From: Lagopus muta
Lineage: Eukaryota; Chordata; Aves; Galliformes; Phasianidae
NCBI RefSeq assembly: GCF_023343835.1
Contig: NC_064449.1
Coordinates: forward strand, 3,509,778 to 3,573,777
Reading direction: 5' to 3'
DNA length: 64,000 bases
Shown: positions 54,601-64,000 of the stretch, in pieces
Numbering within the stretch: the first letter of the stretch is position 1
How the letters are laid out: each line of letters starts with the position of its first letter
Made by a program: the position numbers and the translations under genes
Notes under the pieces: model-generated
The model's input: the letters and a program-made list of their open reading frames with translations, nothing else
What the model was told of the DNA's origin: nothing
Database searches by the model: none

Positions 54601-57153
54601 AACCCCCAGCTCCATCCTGTCAGCTCTGCAGCAGCAGGTGCTTATGAACTCCAAGCACTCCCCTTCTCTAGGCAGCCAGCTATTTTTATTACCCCACTCA
54701 CTATTACCAGAATTAGTCAGACGTTTTATTTGAATATTTTGAACCACTGCCACAGATAAATCTAAGGTTCTTACACCTACTTATACATTTCACACGCAGC
54801 TGAAACGCACAGAATGCTGTTAACTAATGAACATCAGGAACGTGGACCCATCACGGTTGTTAGCACCATGAAGGACAAGAAAAGAGAAGGACGTTATCTC
54901 AACATGCTCGCAACCAGCAAGAAGCAAGAAGCAAGACAGAGCAGGGAAAGCACAGGAAAACAAAACTAATATGCATTACTCTTCCATACCATATGTTCTA
55001 TGGTCTTCAGCGCTCTAAAACATGGCATGCTTAATATGGGAAAACCAGAGACTCTTTGGGATGGGAAGTTCAGTCCTCACCTACATACAGAGGTACAGCT
55101 TGCACTTCAGTTCTGAATTAGCCAACGAAGACAGCATTGATTTGTGAGGGCCCACAGTCACTGCTTCTGAAGCAGGGAGCAAACCAGCTCATATACTTCA
55201 AATGTTGAAGCATTAAAAAACAAAACACCAAAACTATTTAAAACCTGAGCAGGTACCTCTGCAAATATTCACAACATAAAAGTAGTCCTCATTCTGATTG
55301 AGAAGCATCCGTGTAACAGTTTAGAAGGAGATACTAGAAGAGACAGATGATGGTTAAATCAGGCTTTACCATAATCACTTTTGAGTAGGTGATAGGATAG
55401 AAGATCTCACTGTTACCTGCCTGCAAAGTGACCCAACAGGTAAACCAGAGAAGTGCCTCTGCAAGAACTGTATGGCAATAAACACAGAGAACAACCCACC
55501 TGCAGCTAATCTCGTCTCTCTGAAAAGCTGTAACTAACATATGCCCTTGCATGCTGCATTTTATAGCTTGTAACTGTTTGAAGAATGATAGTTGCCCTTC
55601 TGACAGCTGACAACAAAGCACACCAAGCACAAGGGCTGAGGGAGGGTCAGAACATGTATGGGAGATGTTCAGAAGGGCTTGAAATTACAATTCCTGACCC
55701 AGCACAAATGAAGGAAGGAAATGCTCTTCTATTCACAGTATGAGAAGCAGGAGCTCTGCACTGTAAGCTGTACTCTGTTGCAGAAGCAGGCTTTACTCAG
55801 GATCCATTGGACATTTGCCTCAATATCTTGGTTTGGTTTTACTTGTTAGATTTTGCTTTGTCTCTGCTACCAGCACCAATCAGGACAGCAGACCAGGACT
55901 CCTTTGTTCCCCTGAAACCTCTTGCATTAGATTAGATCCACCACACAAGTGGATTTTATCCTAATGACTCACCCACCCAATTCCTTCTGATCCTATTACT
56001 GCACTTCTGTCTAAGGCAGTTGCCAGCAATACCACAATAGCTCTATTTGCTTCTTTTCAGACTGAAAATCAGAAACCATGCCCACTTTCTATGAGGTTAT
56101 CTGAGGAGGGCTACTTTCTTTTAGTCTTACCACAGTTCCATCTGGGTTTCAGCTCATATATCTACTAAAGTAGCTAAATGTAGGAAATTATTTTCACAGC
56201 ATCAGACTCTTGGTCTGCAATAAGCTGGAGTGCTCAGAAAACATGCAAAAGGAAGGGACTAGAACAGGCATTTTCTCAATTGATTTGCATTCATCACCAC
56301 TCATCCACTAAGTTAGATTCCTCTGGAGTATACAGTCCTTGTAAACTGAGCAACTTAGAATGTAAAACACAAGGCAAAACAGTTAAAAAGCATGTATAAT
56401 AGCAATAGGACACTACAGAGCAGGTGATACTGTTCAAAGTATGCTGTGAATGTACGCCAGTATGAAACTCATTCCTTGGGTGCCATTACACTGGAAAGCA
56501 AAGCTTCACGATATGAGTTCAGAGGGAGAACAAAAGTTTCTCAAGTCTCCTGAATGGGGCAAATTCTGAAGATTCAAACTGAACAGACAGGCATTCTCAG
56601 GCACCTTGCTGGAATACAGCCCTGGTCGTGTTTCCCACTTCCCTCTTGCACCTTACAGCCATGACAACAGTGCTGGGACTCAGGGATCTCTGCTTTACAG
56701 AGCAGGAACACACTGAATCAACACTGAAACGTTGCATTTAAAACAGCACTTTTGATAGTAACACATCATATCTCCCAGCAATCCCTTCATACCCTCTGCA
56801 ATACAATTCTACAGAACTGTCTTTAAGGACCAAATTCAGAGTTATCTTATACGTGCTTGTAAGCTGTCATACAGACACGTTTCTCAGACACCTCAGCTGG
56901 TTCCCTTTTCTTCCTTCTCCATTTCCTTTTCAGAACAAAGAAATGTTGCATTTACATTAGCCATCAGTCTGACACACATACAGATAGATAAAAGACATAA
57001 ATGATACCCACTTCCTTGTTGTTACATTTTACTTTAAAAAGAAGAATTCTATAAAGCCTTAATGAACAATCTTACCTGAAACTGCCATAGACTATGAGGA
57101 GAATAGAAATCAGGAAAGTAGAAACTTGACTGGAATCCACGAGGGAATACGCC
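36632..57153 (-). CDS. SPPL3: Signal peptide peptidase-like 3, exons 2-11 (exon 1 outside window)
   Basis: The coding exons, in gene order, are 57153-57076, 51535-51447, 49605-49486, 46642-46564, 45833-45721, 41077-40971, 40026-39863, 38627-38428, 37451-37342 and 36703-36632, with TGA at 36634-36632. They total 1132 nt. Adding the 23 nt expected for exon 1 (MAEQTYSW in mammals) gives 384 residues, the mammalian length as I recall it. The hallmarks of GxGD intramembrane aspartyl proteases are all present: LIYDVFW (catalytic Asp of the YD motif, near residue 200), [11 protein letters not shown] (catalytic Asp of GxGD, near 271) and QPALLYLVP (the PAL motif). Nine hydrophobic spans fit the family. 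Between spans lies the [15 protein letters not shown] loop with NGNST. SPPL3 acts in the Golgi and sheds glycosyltransferases such as MGAT5, which controls N-glycan processing (family knowledge). Every junction is GT-AG on the minus strand and the reading frame is continuous across all ten exons. Confidence 0.97.
37947..38013. repeat. 22-bp tandem repeat (x3) with CA core, SPPL3 intron 10-9
   Basis: The unit is AGATCCAGATGCAC followed by about four AC. Copies begin at 37947, 37969 and 37991 and are essentially identical. It lies in the intron between the exons at 37342-37451 and 38428-38627. Confidence 0.95.
41078..45720. other. Large SPPL3 intron with a strand-switching repeat array
   Basis: The intron lies between the exons at 45721-45833 and 40971-41077. 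Apart from an A/C-rich low-complexity stretch at 41105-41195 and the array at 42593-43325, I see nothing recognisable. Open frames across the array are low-complexity (CLSVHPS-like repeats) and are not genes. Confidence 0.6.
42593..43325. repeat. Degenerate GGACAGAT-type array in five alternating-strand blocks
   Basis: Block 1, about 42593-42885, is built of GGACAGA/GATGGA units. Block 2, about 42886-43060, is built of the complementary CTGTCC/CCATC units. Block 3, about 43062-43135, returns to GGACAGA. Block 4, about 43136-43268, is again CTGTCC/CCATC. Block 5, about 43269-43325, is GACAGAC-like. The units are degenerate, with a loose four- or eight-base rhythm. Neighbouring blocks are complementary, so the region could fold into hairpins. 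Confidence 0.88.
46643..51446. other. Two SPPL3 introns without other recognisable features
   Basis: The introns are 46643-49485 and 49606-51446, separated by the exon at 49486-49605. They contain a CA/TA-rich stretch around 49930-50025 but no repeat family, RNA gene or additional exon that I can support. Confidence 0.5.
53103..53230. repeat. Unnamed ~125-bp repeat, copy 1
   Basis: It runs from CTCATGTACTTTAAGTGC to TTGAGAAGCATCC and pairs with copy 2 at 55188-55310 in the same orientation. By eye the two agree at roughly 89% of positions outside one 5-base gap (an extra CAAAA here). Similarity stops abruptly at both ends. I do not recognise the family. Confidence 0.85.
55188..55310. repeat. 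Unnamed ~125-bp repeat, copy 2
   Basis: It runs from CTCATATACTTCAAATG to TTGAGAAGCATCC. It matches copy 1 at 53103-53230 in direct orientation, 2085 bases away. The flanks differ and no target-site duplication is obvious. Confidence 0.85.
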
Positions 57154-57782
57154 CTGGAATTGGAAAAGAGAAGACAGGTGTGTCATCATAGGATCCAATT
57201 CTGTGCCATTTGCTTGTTTTTATCATCATACAAATAGAGAATGGGGTAACAAACCTTCATGGCAGCTATTCCTACTGCTCTCACATCATCTAGCAATACA
57301 AAATCCAAAGCTTGTAATTTAACTTTGAGACTGCAGCACGCAAAGTTTGTACAGCAATCAAAGAACAACTCAAAACCACAGTGGTAAGCACAGCAAGATC
57401 TGCATCCCTCAAACCCATGAGTATCACTTCAGTTGCAACCAACGCAACCTTGCATGTAAGTAACACCCAGTTGGTTTTCTCTGCCTTAGCTGATCACACT
57501 GCAGCTGTGATGTGGCACTGGAGGTCTCACACAGCCCAGGGAAAAGAAACAAAAATCAGTCCAACAACTCAAACACACAACAAAAGCTGCAATATGCACT
57601 TCTTAAATTACACAATTACAGTGCTGTTACATCCTGCACACCACACACAGGGGTTTTTACAGCAATTTCAGCAGGAGGCTTAAAAACCACCTTTGTTTGG
57701 ATGGATTTCCAAACACAACGCACCTCTGTCTTGGTAAAGCACAGAAGTGTTGCTATTCTCCAATACTTTTTGACATACAGAC

Positions 57783-57986
57783 ATTCACTCAGAGGGTGGT
57801 GAGGCACTGGAACAGGTTGTCCAAGGAGGCTGTGGATGCTCCATCCCTGCAGGCATTCAAGGCCAGGCTGGATGTGGCTCTGGGCAGCCTGGGCTGCTGG
57901 TTGGTGATCCTGCACACAGCAGGGGGTTGAAACGAGATGATCATTGTGGTCCTTTTCAACCCAGGCCATTCTGTGGTTCTGTGATA
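57783..57986 (+). mobile_element. CR1 LINE, 5'-truncated 3' tail
   Basis: It reads in the element's sense: ACTCAGAGGGTGGTGAGGCA, AGGCTGTGGATGCTCCATCC, TTCAAGGCCAGGCTGGATGT, then GGGTTGAAACGAGATGATCA and a terminus of ATTCTGTGGTTCTGTGAT, the degenerate 8-bp tail of CR1. The short remnant frame KEAVDAPSLQAFKARLDVAL belongs to the 3' end of the CR1 open reading frame. It lies in SPPL3 intron 1. Confidence 0.93.
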
Positions 57987-60611
57987 CTGCACTGTGCTCT
58001 GCAATTCCCAGTTTGCCTGCTTTGGATCCAGACAGCAGACAGAAGCTGCTCCTCGTGCTCCCAGCTCACAGCCAAGCAGGGGGAACACAGCTGACAGCAG
58101 AGGACAGATCCATGTCGTGCTTTACAAGAAGTGTGTATTCCCAATAAAGCCCCTGTGATCAGTAAATATAAATGGTCTTCAGGTGATGCACTGGACAGTT
58201 CATAGCATGTTCGTTTTAGTTAACGATTATGAGTAAGCAGGCAGATGAAACAGTGTAAGGATGAGCACACTGTGGTTGTACGCCCTGTTACCAGCTTTCA
58301 TCTCAGGGAGAAGCATTGCCTGGCCAGGCTTTGGGCTGAGGGAGAAGGAAACTCATGTCCTGTTTGGATTTGAGAGTAAGCAGTGGAATTCATCTATTAA
58401 AAGAGTTCTCAGGAACTCCGAAGTTGTAAGAAAAGCAAAATGAAGGAATGGAATTTCACCTTGACTTAAACATGTCCACAGTTATGCGGTAAGTTTTATT
58501 AACTGATGTTTATAGAACGATATATTCACAAATGGCAAATCCTTCTGATGAACAATGCTTTCTGCATAAGTCACCATTCGCTGACAGCCTTGGAAGTCCA
58601 TCTTTTCATCACCGTTACTCTAAACAGGGCTGTAAGTGCTACAAAGACTGGTACAGCAGATGGATCAGCCCTGCACATAATCCACTGAGCTGTATTAAAA
58701 CCTGAAGGCCATTTTGTAACACTGAAGAAACCAAATATATGCGAGCCCATTCTAAACAATGATCTAATATAGCATAATGCTACCGACAGGCTACAGCGGG
58801 GACCAGAACAGCTGCGTGCTGCTTCCATACAAGGAAAAAACAGATAAACACCTTCTCATGCACAAAAGAGAAGAAGCAGGTGACAAAACTGCATCGACGT
58901 CTGAGGAGCAAGATTGCTTCATGGTTCTGAACACGCTGCGAAGGGCCAGACAGCAATCTGTGAACCACCGGTATTTTTAACTGCAATCTAAATGCATTCT
59001 CTGCAGGGCACCCACCCGACAGATTCCATATGCACAAGCTGGGCTCCATACAACGCGCCAAGCACGCAGGATGGCATGGTGCCACCGCCAGCCATGGCAG
59101 CAGGACTGGGCTGCGCTCTTCAGCCCGAACCCAAACAAATGCCCACACGCAGGGCACTCCCAGCAGCTTTGTGCACTTCCACTGCACGTACAGAAGTGAA
59201 ACAACAGAACCATTCTCCTTTCAGTACTTCCACAACATTAACTATTTATTCTCAGAACAAGCAGTGAAAGCTCGGGCACAGAAAGTGCCCACGGCAAGCC
59301 TGTATGCAGCAGTTGTTATTTTACTTAAATCCTGATTTTAGAAGCAATTCTTCCTACTTAACAACACATTCATTCTCATTCTGAGAATGCTAACACGGGG
59401 TAAGACCACGCTAAAGGCCATTTGCTGTCTCCTGAAGGCCTTATTTTAGTGCAGCTGAACTGTGTGCCGCGTGTGATATGTGAACAACCACCAACCCATT
59501 TCTAAGCCCTATTATAAATGCAGAGCACTCCTCCAAACACAGCAACACTGCTGGTTTTCCCAGCTGAGTACAATTTTTTCTCATACTTCCTCACCTGCAA
59601 CTCAACCTCCCTGTGGGGAAGCTGGTTTAGAAGCAAGTCATTCAGATCAGACTATCAGACAGATTCTCGGTGAGTCAGCGATGATGCAACTACTAACCAG
59701 CACTGTTAGACCCAAGCACTGTGCAGAACCCAGCATGCTGACTTCTCTCCGTCAGCTCCTTACATTGGCCACCACCAGATCCAGAGCTCCCCACACCTGG
59801 CCCAAAGCCCCACGCTGAGCCTGCACCTCTACAAGGCTGAGGTCCTTTTTGCTGCTATCCAGCATCTGTTCCTGCCAGCTTCATGGGCAAGGGCTCACGA
59901 CACAGAGCCTGCTGAAACATGCCAGGACACAGACACAGCGATCACTGTTCTATAGCATGCTCTGTGTGTCAGCCCCACGGCCACACAGTGCCAGCATTGT
60001 CCCTACAACAATCCCACAGCCAGCCCTCCTGCCTGGCACGGGGCGCTCCGTGGGACACCCAGCCCTGCTGCACGGCTCCTCCATCAGCCACAGCTGCCGT
60101 TCCAGGCAGTGCTCGCCCTTCTTCTGGGAAGAGATGAGTAACTTCTTATTTTGTTTTGCTGTTTTTTGTTATTTCCACCCAGTCAATGCCAACACTGTTC
60201 TTTTTTAATGTTTCAGCTCTTCTTTATTGCCAAAAGATAGGTGATTTCCCAAGAGTCCCAACGGTGCTCCCAAACCAGCAGATGTCCCTTCAAGTTGAGC
60301 ACTGAGCATCCCTAACTCATTTTGAACCAGAAAAAGACAGCAGAACCAGGGACCAAACATGTCTGCTTTCTCAAACGCTCCACATTCCCAATCTGGCACA
60401 CTTCTGAGCATAAAAATCAAAGAGGAGCATTGGCTCAAGCACCCCCAAGCTTTTCAGAGATTGGGAAAGCTCTGCGTAACTGAAATAAAAATGTCTTCCT
60501 ATACATGTAGAATGAAAGAAATTCAGTCCCTCTGACAACATTTCAGTAGAAATGCCATCCTGCTGAGCTCCATGTGTGGGACAAATGATTGTGAAAAATT
60601 CTGCTGCAAAT

Positions 60612-60802
60612 CCAATACGGTCAGGGTGACAGAGCACAGGAACAGGCTGCCCAGAGGGGTGTGGAGTCTCCTCCTATGGAAGTATGGAGACCCACCTGGA
60701 TGCCTACCTGTGTGACCTGCTGTAGGGTACCTGCTTTAGCAGGGGGGTTGGATTTGATGATCTCCTGAGGTCCCTTCCAGCCCCTGCCATTCTGCTGCCT
60801 GT
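60612..60802 (+). mobile_element. CR1 LINE, 5'-truncated 3' tail
   Basis: Recognised by AGGAACAGGCTGCCCAGAGG, CACCTGGATGCCTACCTGTG, TGACCTGCTGTAGGGTACCT and GGGGGGTTGGATTTGATGAT, ending GGTCCCTTCCAGCCCCTGCC followed by ATTCTG. These wordings belong to a different CR1 subfamily from the copy at 57783. It is in sense orientation on the + strand, within SPPL3 intron 1. Confidence 0.9.
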
Positions 60803-63470
60803 GCCCTGAAGTCTCCAAGGCAATGCGTGCTGAGGGCCTCGGTCATGAATCATCCTCATACAGAAGTGATGTGATAGCAGCAAGATAAACTTCTGCACAA
60901 ACTGTACATAGACCAGAATGCAAAGAACAGAGCAGCAAATAGAGCAGAGCAACACATACAGCACAACCACTTGAAAAGCACACTGGATAAACTATCATCA
61001 CTCAAGTTTGCACAGACAGACTCATTTCACCATTTTTCAATCTTTTTTTTTTTTTTTAAATCAGTGACTGCAATGTCCAAATGCTTTAAGAATTAGGGGA
61101 AATTAAAGTACAAAAGGAAGGTGGATGTATGACATATGCAAGAGCATGGATGCATTAAAATACTAAACAAAGTAAAAGCTCCTTCTCTAAACGGACCAAA
61201 CCACAACTTGCAGATACCCATCACAGCATCACAGAAACAGGCAACGATAAGAATGTCAGGAGATCATTTAATTCATGAAGGTACACTTCAACCTTACTTT
61301 GGGGAAGGACGCTCAACCAGCCATGACTGACCTCACCTGTTGTATGAAGCACTCATCAATGAAAGCACAAGGCCTGACTCACCCATACTCTTCCTCCCAT
61401 GCAAAGTCCTTCCACACTCCTGGTACACACACAGCTCAGGTTCAGGACCCGTGAAGAACAGCCCCATAGAACTTCATGTATCTTCACATTCAAAGCCACA
61501 ACTACTGATTCATTCAGTATGGTACTTTTCATCTACAGTTAAAATACCACTTTCGCTACCAAATGCCCACTGTCCCCTCACTAGGTAACCAGCAATAATC
61601 CCCATCCATCAAAACACACATCCTACTTTTCCAACTTCTTTTCTCTTCCAAAAGAAACTCTTTGTAGGTGCCTACCAGCACCGAAAGGGCCACCATGAAA
61701 CATCCCCTTTCTCATCCAATTACTCATCAATTGTTTCCAGAACTCGCTGAATGCAAGCATTTGGTTTGGCTATCCTACCTTAGCAGTCAATTTTTTCAAA
61801 GGGAACCAGATAAAAAATAGCTGGCAATCTGATGTCACACGACAAAATCAGGGATGGAAGGAGCTCCCACTTCCCTCCTCCCCTCGAGGTTTAATATATT
61901 TCAAAAGCTATTTTATGTGCTTATTGTGTCAGTGATTGCTACTGGAACATTCTAATAGAGAAAACGTGAAAAGGAAGTCAAGAAATATGAGTTGTACATC
62001 CAAGGCAAGGAAAAGGAGAACGTTTCCCAGGGCACCTCCTCTGCAGGTTCTGGAGCCATCAGCCACACGTAGGAACCAACACAGCTCTTCCCTCTGCTGC
62101 TCACAAGGAGAATATGGCTGGTTTGTTTTAATCTACTTGTTTCTTGACATTTGTCAAACATTACACTAACTAATTTATTCCTTAAAGGAAGGTTGGGTGA
62201 CTACAGTTATCAGAACAGTTCATTGGTAAGAGTAATTCGTTGGTGATGCAGTGTAAGGCGTGTGGGAGCTGGCACTGGAGCATCATTCTTACAGGCAGCA
62301 AACCCAACACCCGAGCACCCTTAGGGCACGTTGAGGAGGAGCACCACTAAGATCGTTTACAGTTTATGTGCCAATATTCATTTGGGTTGGAGGTGGACTC
62401 ACTCCAAGGTAAAACCAATACTACTTTTTTCCCTTACTGGATTCCAGGTCAAGGGTATATCTAAAAAGCCCCTTTCAACTGCCTTACATGTGCAAGACAT
62501 AGATATATTTAAGAGCCTCCATTAGGCTTGATGCCAAACCAAAATTAAATTTGAGTGTAACAGTTAAAAGTATAATTTTAAGTGTGAAGTCATGGCACAT
62601 GCAGCTGTAAACATATCTCAACACTATGCCATTCTTCAGTATGATTCATAGGAAAAACAAGCAAATTGCTACGGCTCCGTTTATGTTAAAGGAATAGAGT
62701 GCTTTCTGAACTAATTTCAGCTCCCTGTCACGTGCAGGTAAGAGTCTGCTAAGCCTGAGTAATGTATTGAATCCTATCTGAAAAAAAGGCAAGTCTGAAG
62801 TGAAAAAAAGTAATCTGAGCCATCCCATTAAAACCATATTTTCCTATACAGGCTTGGCAAGGTCTCAGGCAGGCATTCCAAGGTTAGATGGAGCATAAAC
62901 CTGCTGCTTATCAGATGCAGATCTCAGGACATCATCTGCACATTACTAGATTAATAACATACACTTTGCACATGCAACTGAAACAAAATAATTCTCTCTT
63001 CTGTCCTCTACAAAGCCGCTTTCCCAAAGCTCTCCCCCTCCCAATGAATGCCCAGTGCCCAACTGAAGCACTGCTGAGCCCGCTCCAACAGTGCGTGCTC
63101 AGAAAGACACCAGGAGGGAATCCTGCAAAAACAAATTTGCTGCTAAAAACATTATCTGAGCTGCCTTTCTGGTTCACCAGACTGTTTGCCAACAGAACAA
63201 AGAATTACATGCTTCACAGTGTTTAAGAACTCCAGTAACTGGACAACCTCCAGATTTTGCCTTCAGCTCAGAGCGCTCTCTGCCCTGCAGCATGACCTCT
63301 AATCACTGCTCAACACCTTCAAAGGAGCACTGCTTCCACACAGCACAGAGTCCCTGCTCCCAAGGCACACCATCATGTCAGCTCCCAACCTCCTGGCTGC
63401 TCCGGTGAAGCCATGCCAAACAGGATACTTGGGAGAAAAATCCACCCCCTGTGGTCAATGGAGAAAAATA

Positions 63471-63514
63471 ACATCTTCAAATAATGTGCTTGACATCTTC
63501 AAATAATGTATTTG
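63471..63514. repeat. 22-bp tandem duplication
   Basis: ACATCTTCAAATAATGTG starts at 63471 and recurs, two bases changed, at 63493. It is a simple head-to-tail duplication in SPPL3 intron 1. Confidence 0.9.
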
Positions 63515-63689
63515 TTTGAGGATTATGCAGTCAAAATAAACATCCAAAAAGAGGCTGCTCTCACAGAAAATGCAGGGTTTCTTATTTCATACTCCATATT
63601 TATAGACCAAATGGGAACTTGAATACCCGATTTTCATCTCTTCCCTACTATAAATGTACCGTTCTGAGGTTCATTGTTTTATTGAGGAG

Positions 63690-63743
63690 GGTTGGTTGGT
63701 TGCTTGATTTGCTTTTTGTTTGTTTGTTTGTTGGTTGGTTTCG
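63690..63743. repeat. (TTGG)n/(TTTG)n microsatellite
   Basis: GGTTGGTTGGTTGC is followed by TTTGTTTGTTTGTTTG and GGTTGGTT units. It is a simple tetranucleotide repeat in SPPL3 intron 1. Confidence 0.85.
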
Positions 63744-64000
63744 CTGTAGGATGGAAAACAAAGAAGGCCTGGGAACTTTCCCTTCTTTCGCAAAGGAAAA
63801 AAAAGAACAACAAGACATCATGACAAGCAGGGCATGCTTCGTAACACTTTGGCACTGTAGTCCTCCCAGATTTGTTTTTACTAGTCAACTTGAGAGATGC
63901 AGAGTGCAATAGCATCTGTTTTATTCCTGGAAAGGATCCTGAAGGTGTCTGTCCACACAAGCCCTTTGAATGGCACACAGGTGTACACACAACCCCAGCT

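Larger units (their letters stand above)
51536..57075. other. SPPL3 intron 2 with a pair of dispersed direct repeats
   Basis: This 5.5-kb intron has no coding exon. It carries two related copies of an unnamed sequence, at 53103-53230 and 55188-55310. The rest is unremarkable. Confidence 0.55.
57154..64000. other. SPPL3 intron 1, continuing past the window
   Basis: No CpG island and no MAEQTYSW-like exon is present up to 64000, so the first exon and promoter must lie further on. The intron contains two CR1 tails (57783-57986 and 60612-60802), a 22-bp duplication at 63471-63514 and a TTTG microsatellite at 63690-63743. I see no other gene. Confidence 0.7.

Noticed and set aside
59570-59620. 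Recursive-splice-like AG|GTGAGG on the minus strand in SPPL3 intron 1
   Set aside because: The polypyrimidine tract before it is poor, and such short motifs are frequent by chance.
61205-61320. A possible eroded CR1 fragment (ATCACAGCATCACAGAAAC)
   Set aside because: The adjoining sequence does not follow any CR1 wording I know, so it cannot be supported by eye.

Overview
The window is vertebrate genomic DNA, almost certainly from a bird, and a galliform is plausible. It holds spliced genes with GT-AG introns, CpG-island promoters, and short 5'-truncated CR1 retrotransposon tails of the avian type. There are no Alu or L1 elements, no CRISPR arrays and no operon-like gene packing. The gene order CABP1 - MLEC - UNC119B - ACADS - SPPL3 matches, from memory, the human 12q24.31 block. 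I recognised the five genes by reading their exons against the families as I know them; no search was run.

Layout: 1-2201 is the 3' end of CABP1 (+), covering EF-hands 3 and 4; the gene begins before the window. 2202-5530 is its 3' flank. 5530-6660 is a CpG island with four CCAAT boxes driving MLEC (+, five coding exons, 6162-11754), which is followed by a long 3' UTR that may reach about 16350. 16600-17700 is the CpG island of UNC119B (+, five coding exons, 17290-19871). 23000-23760 is the CpG island of ACADS (+, ten coding exons, 23485-29594), with a perfect NRF1 palindrome just before the start codon. ACADS ends at a canonical AATAAA at 30601. SPPL3 lies on the opposite strand, tail to tail with ACADS: its stop codon is at 36632 and exons 11 to 2 run up to 57153. 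Its first exon, coding only about eight residues, lies beyond 64000 across an intron of more than 6.8 kb.

These are independent housekeeping-type genes, not a pathway cluster. CABP1 is a neuronal calcium sensor, MLEC an ER lectin for glucosylated N-glycans, UNC119B a carrier for myristoylated ciliary cargo, ACADS a mitochondrial fatty-acid oxidation enzyme, and SPPL3 a Golgi intramembrane protease that sheds glycosyltransferases. MLEC and SPPL3 both touch N-glycan biology, but nothing here shows shared regulation.

I found no new multi-gene system. The observations I rate highest are: an unexpected in-frame 51-nt exon candidate inside an ACADS intron; a 0.7-kb array in an SPPL3 intron made of five blocks that switch between complementary strands; a sharply bounded pair of about 125-bp repeats 2.1 kb apart in another SPPL3 intron; and a 32-bp minisatellite in the probable SPPL3 3' UTR.
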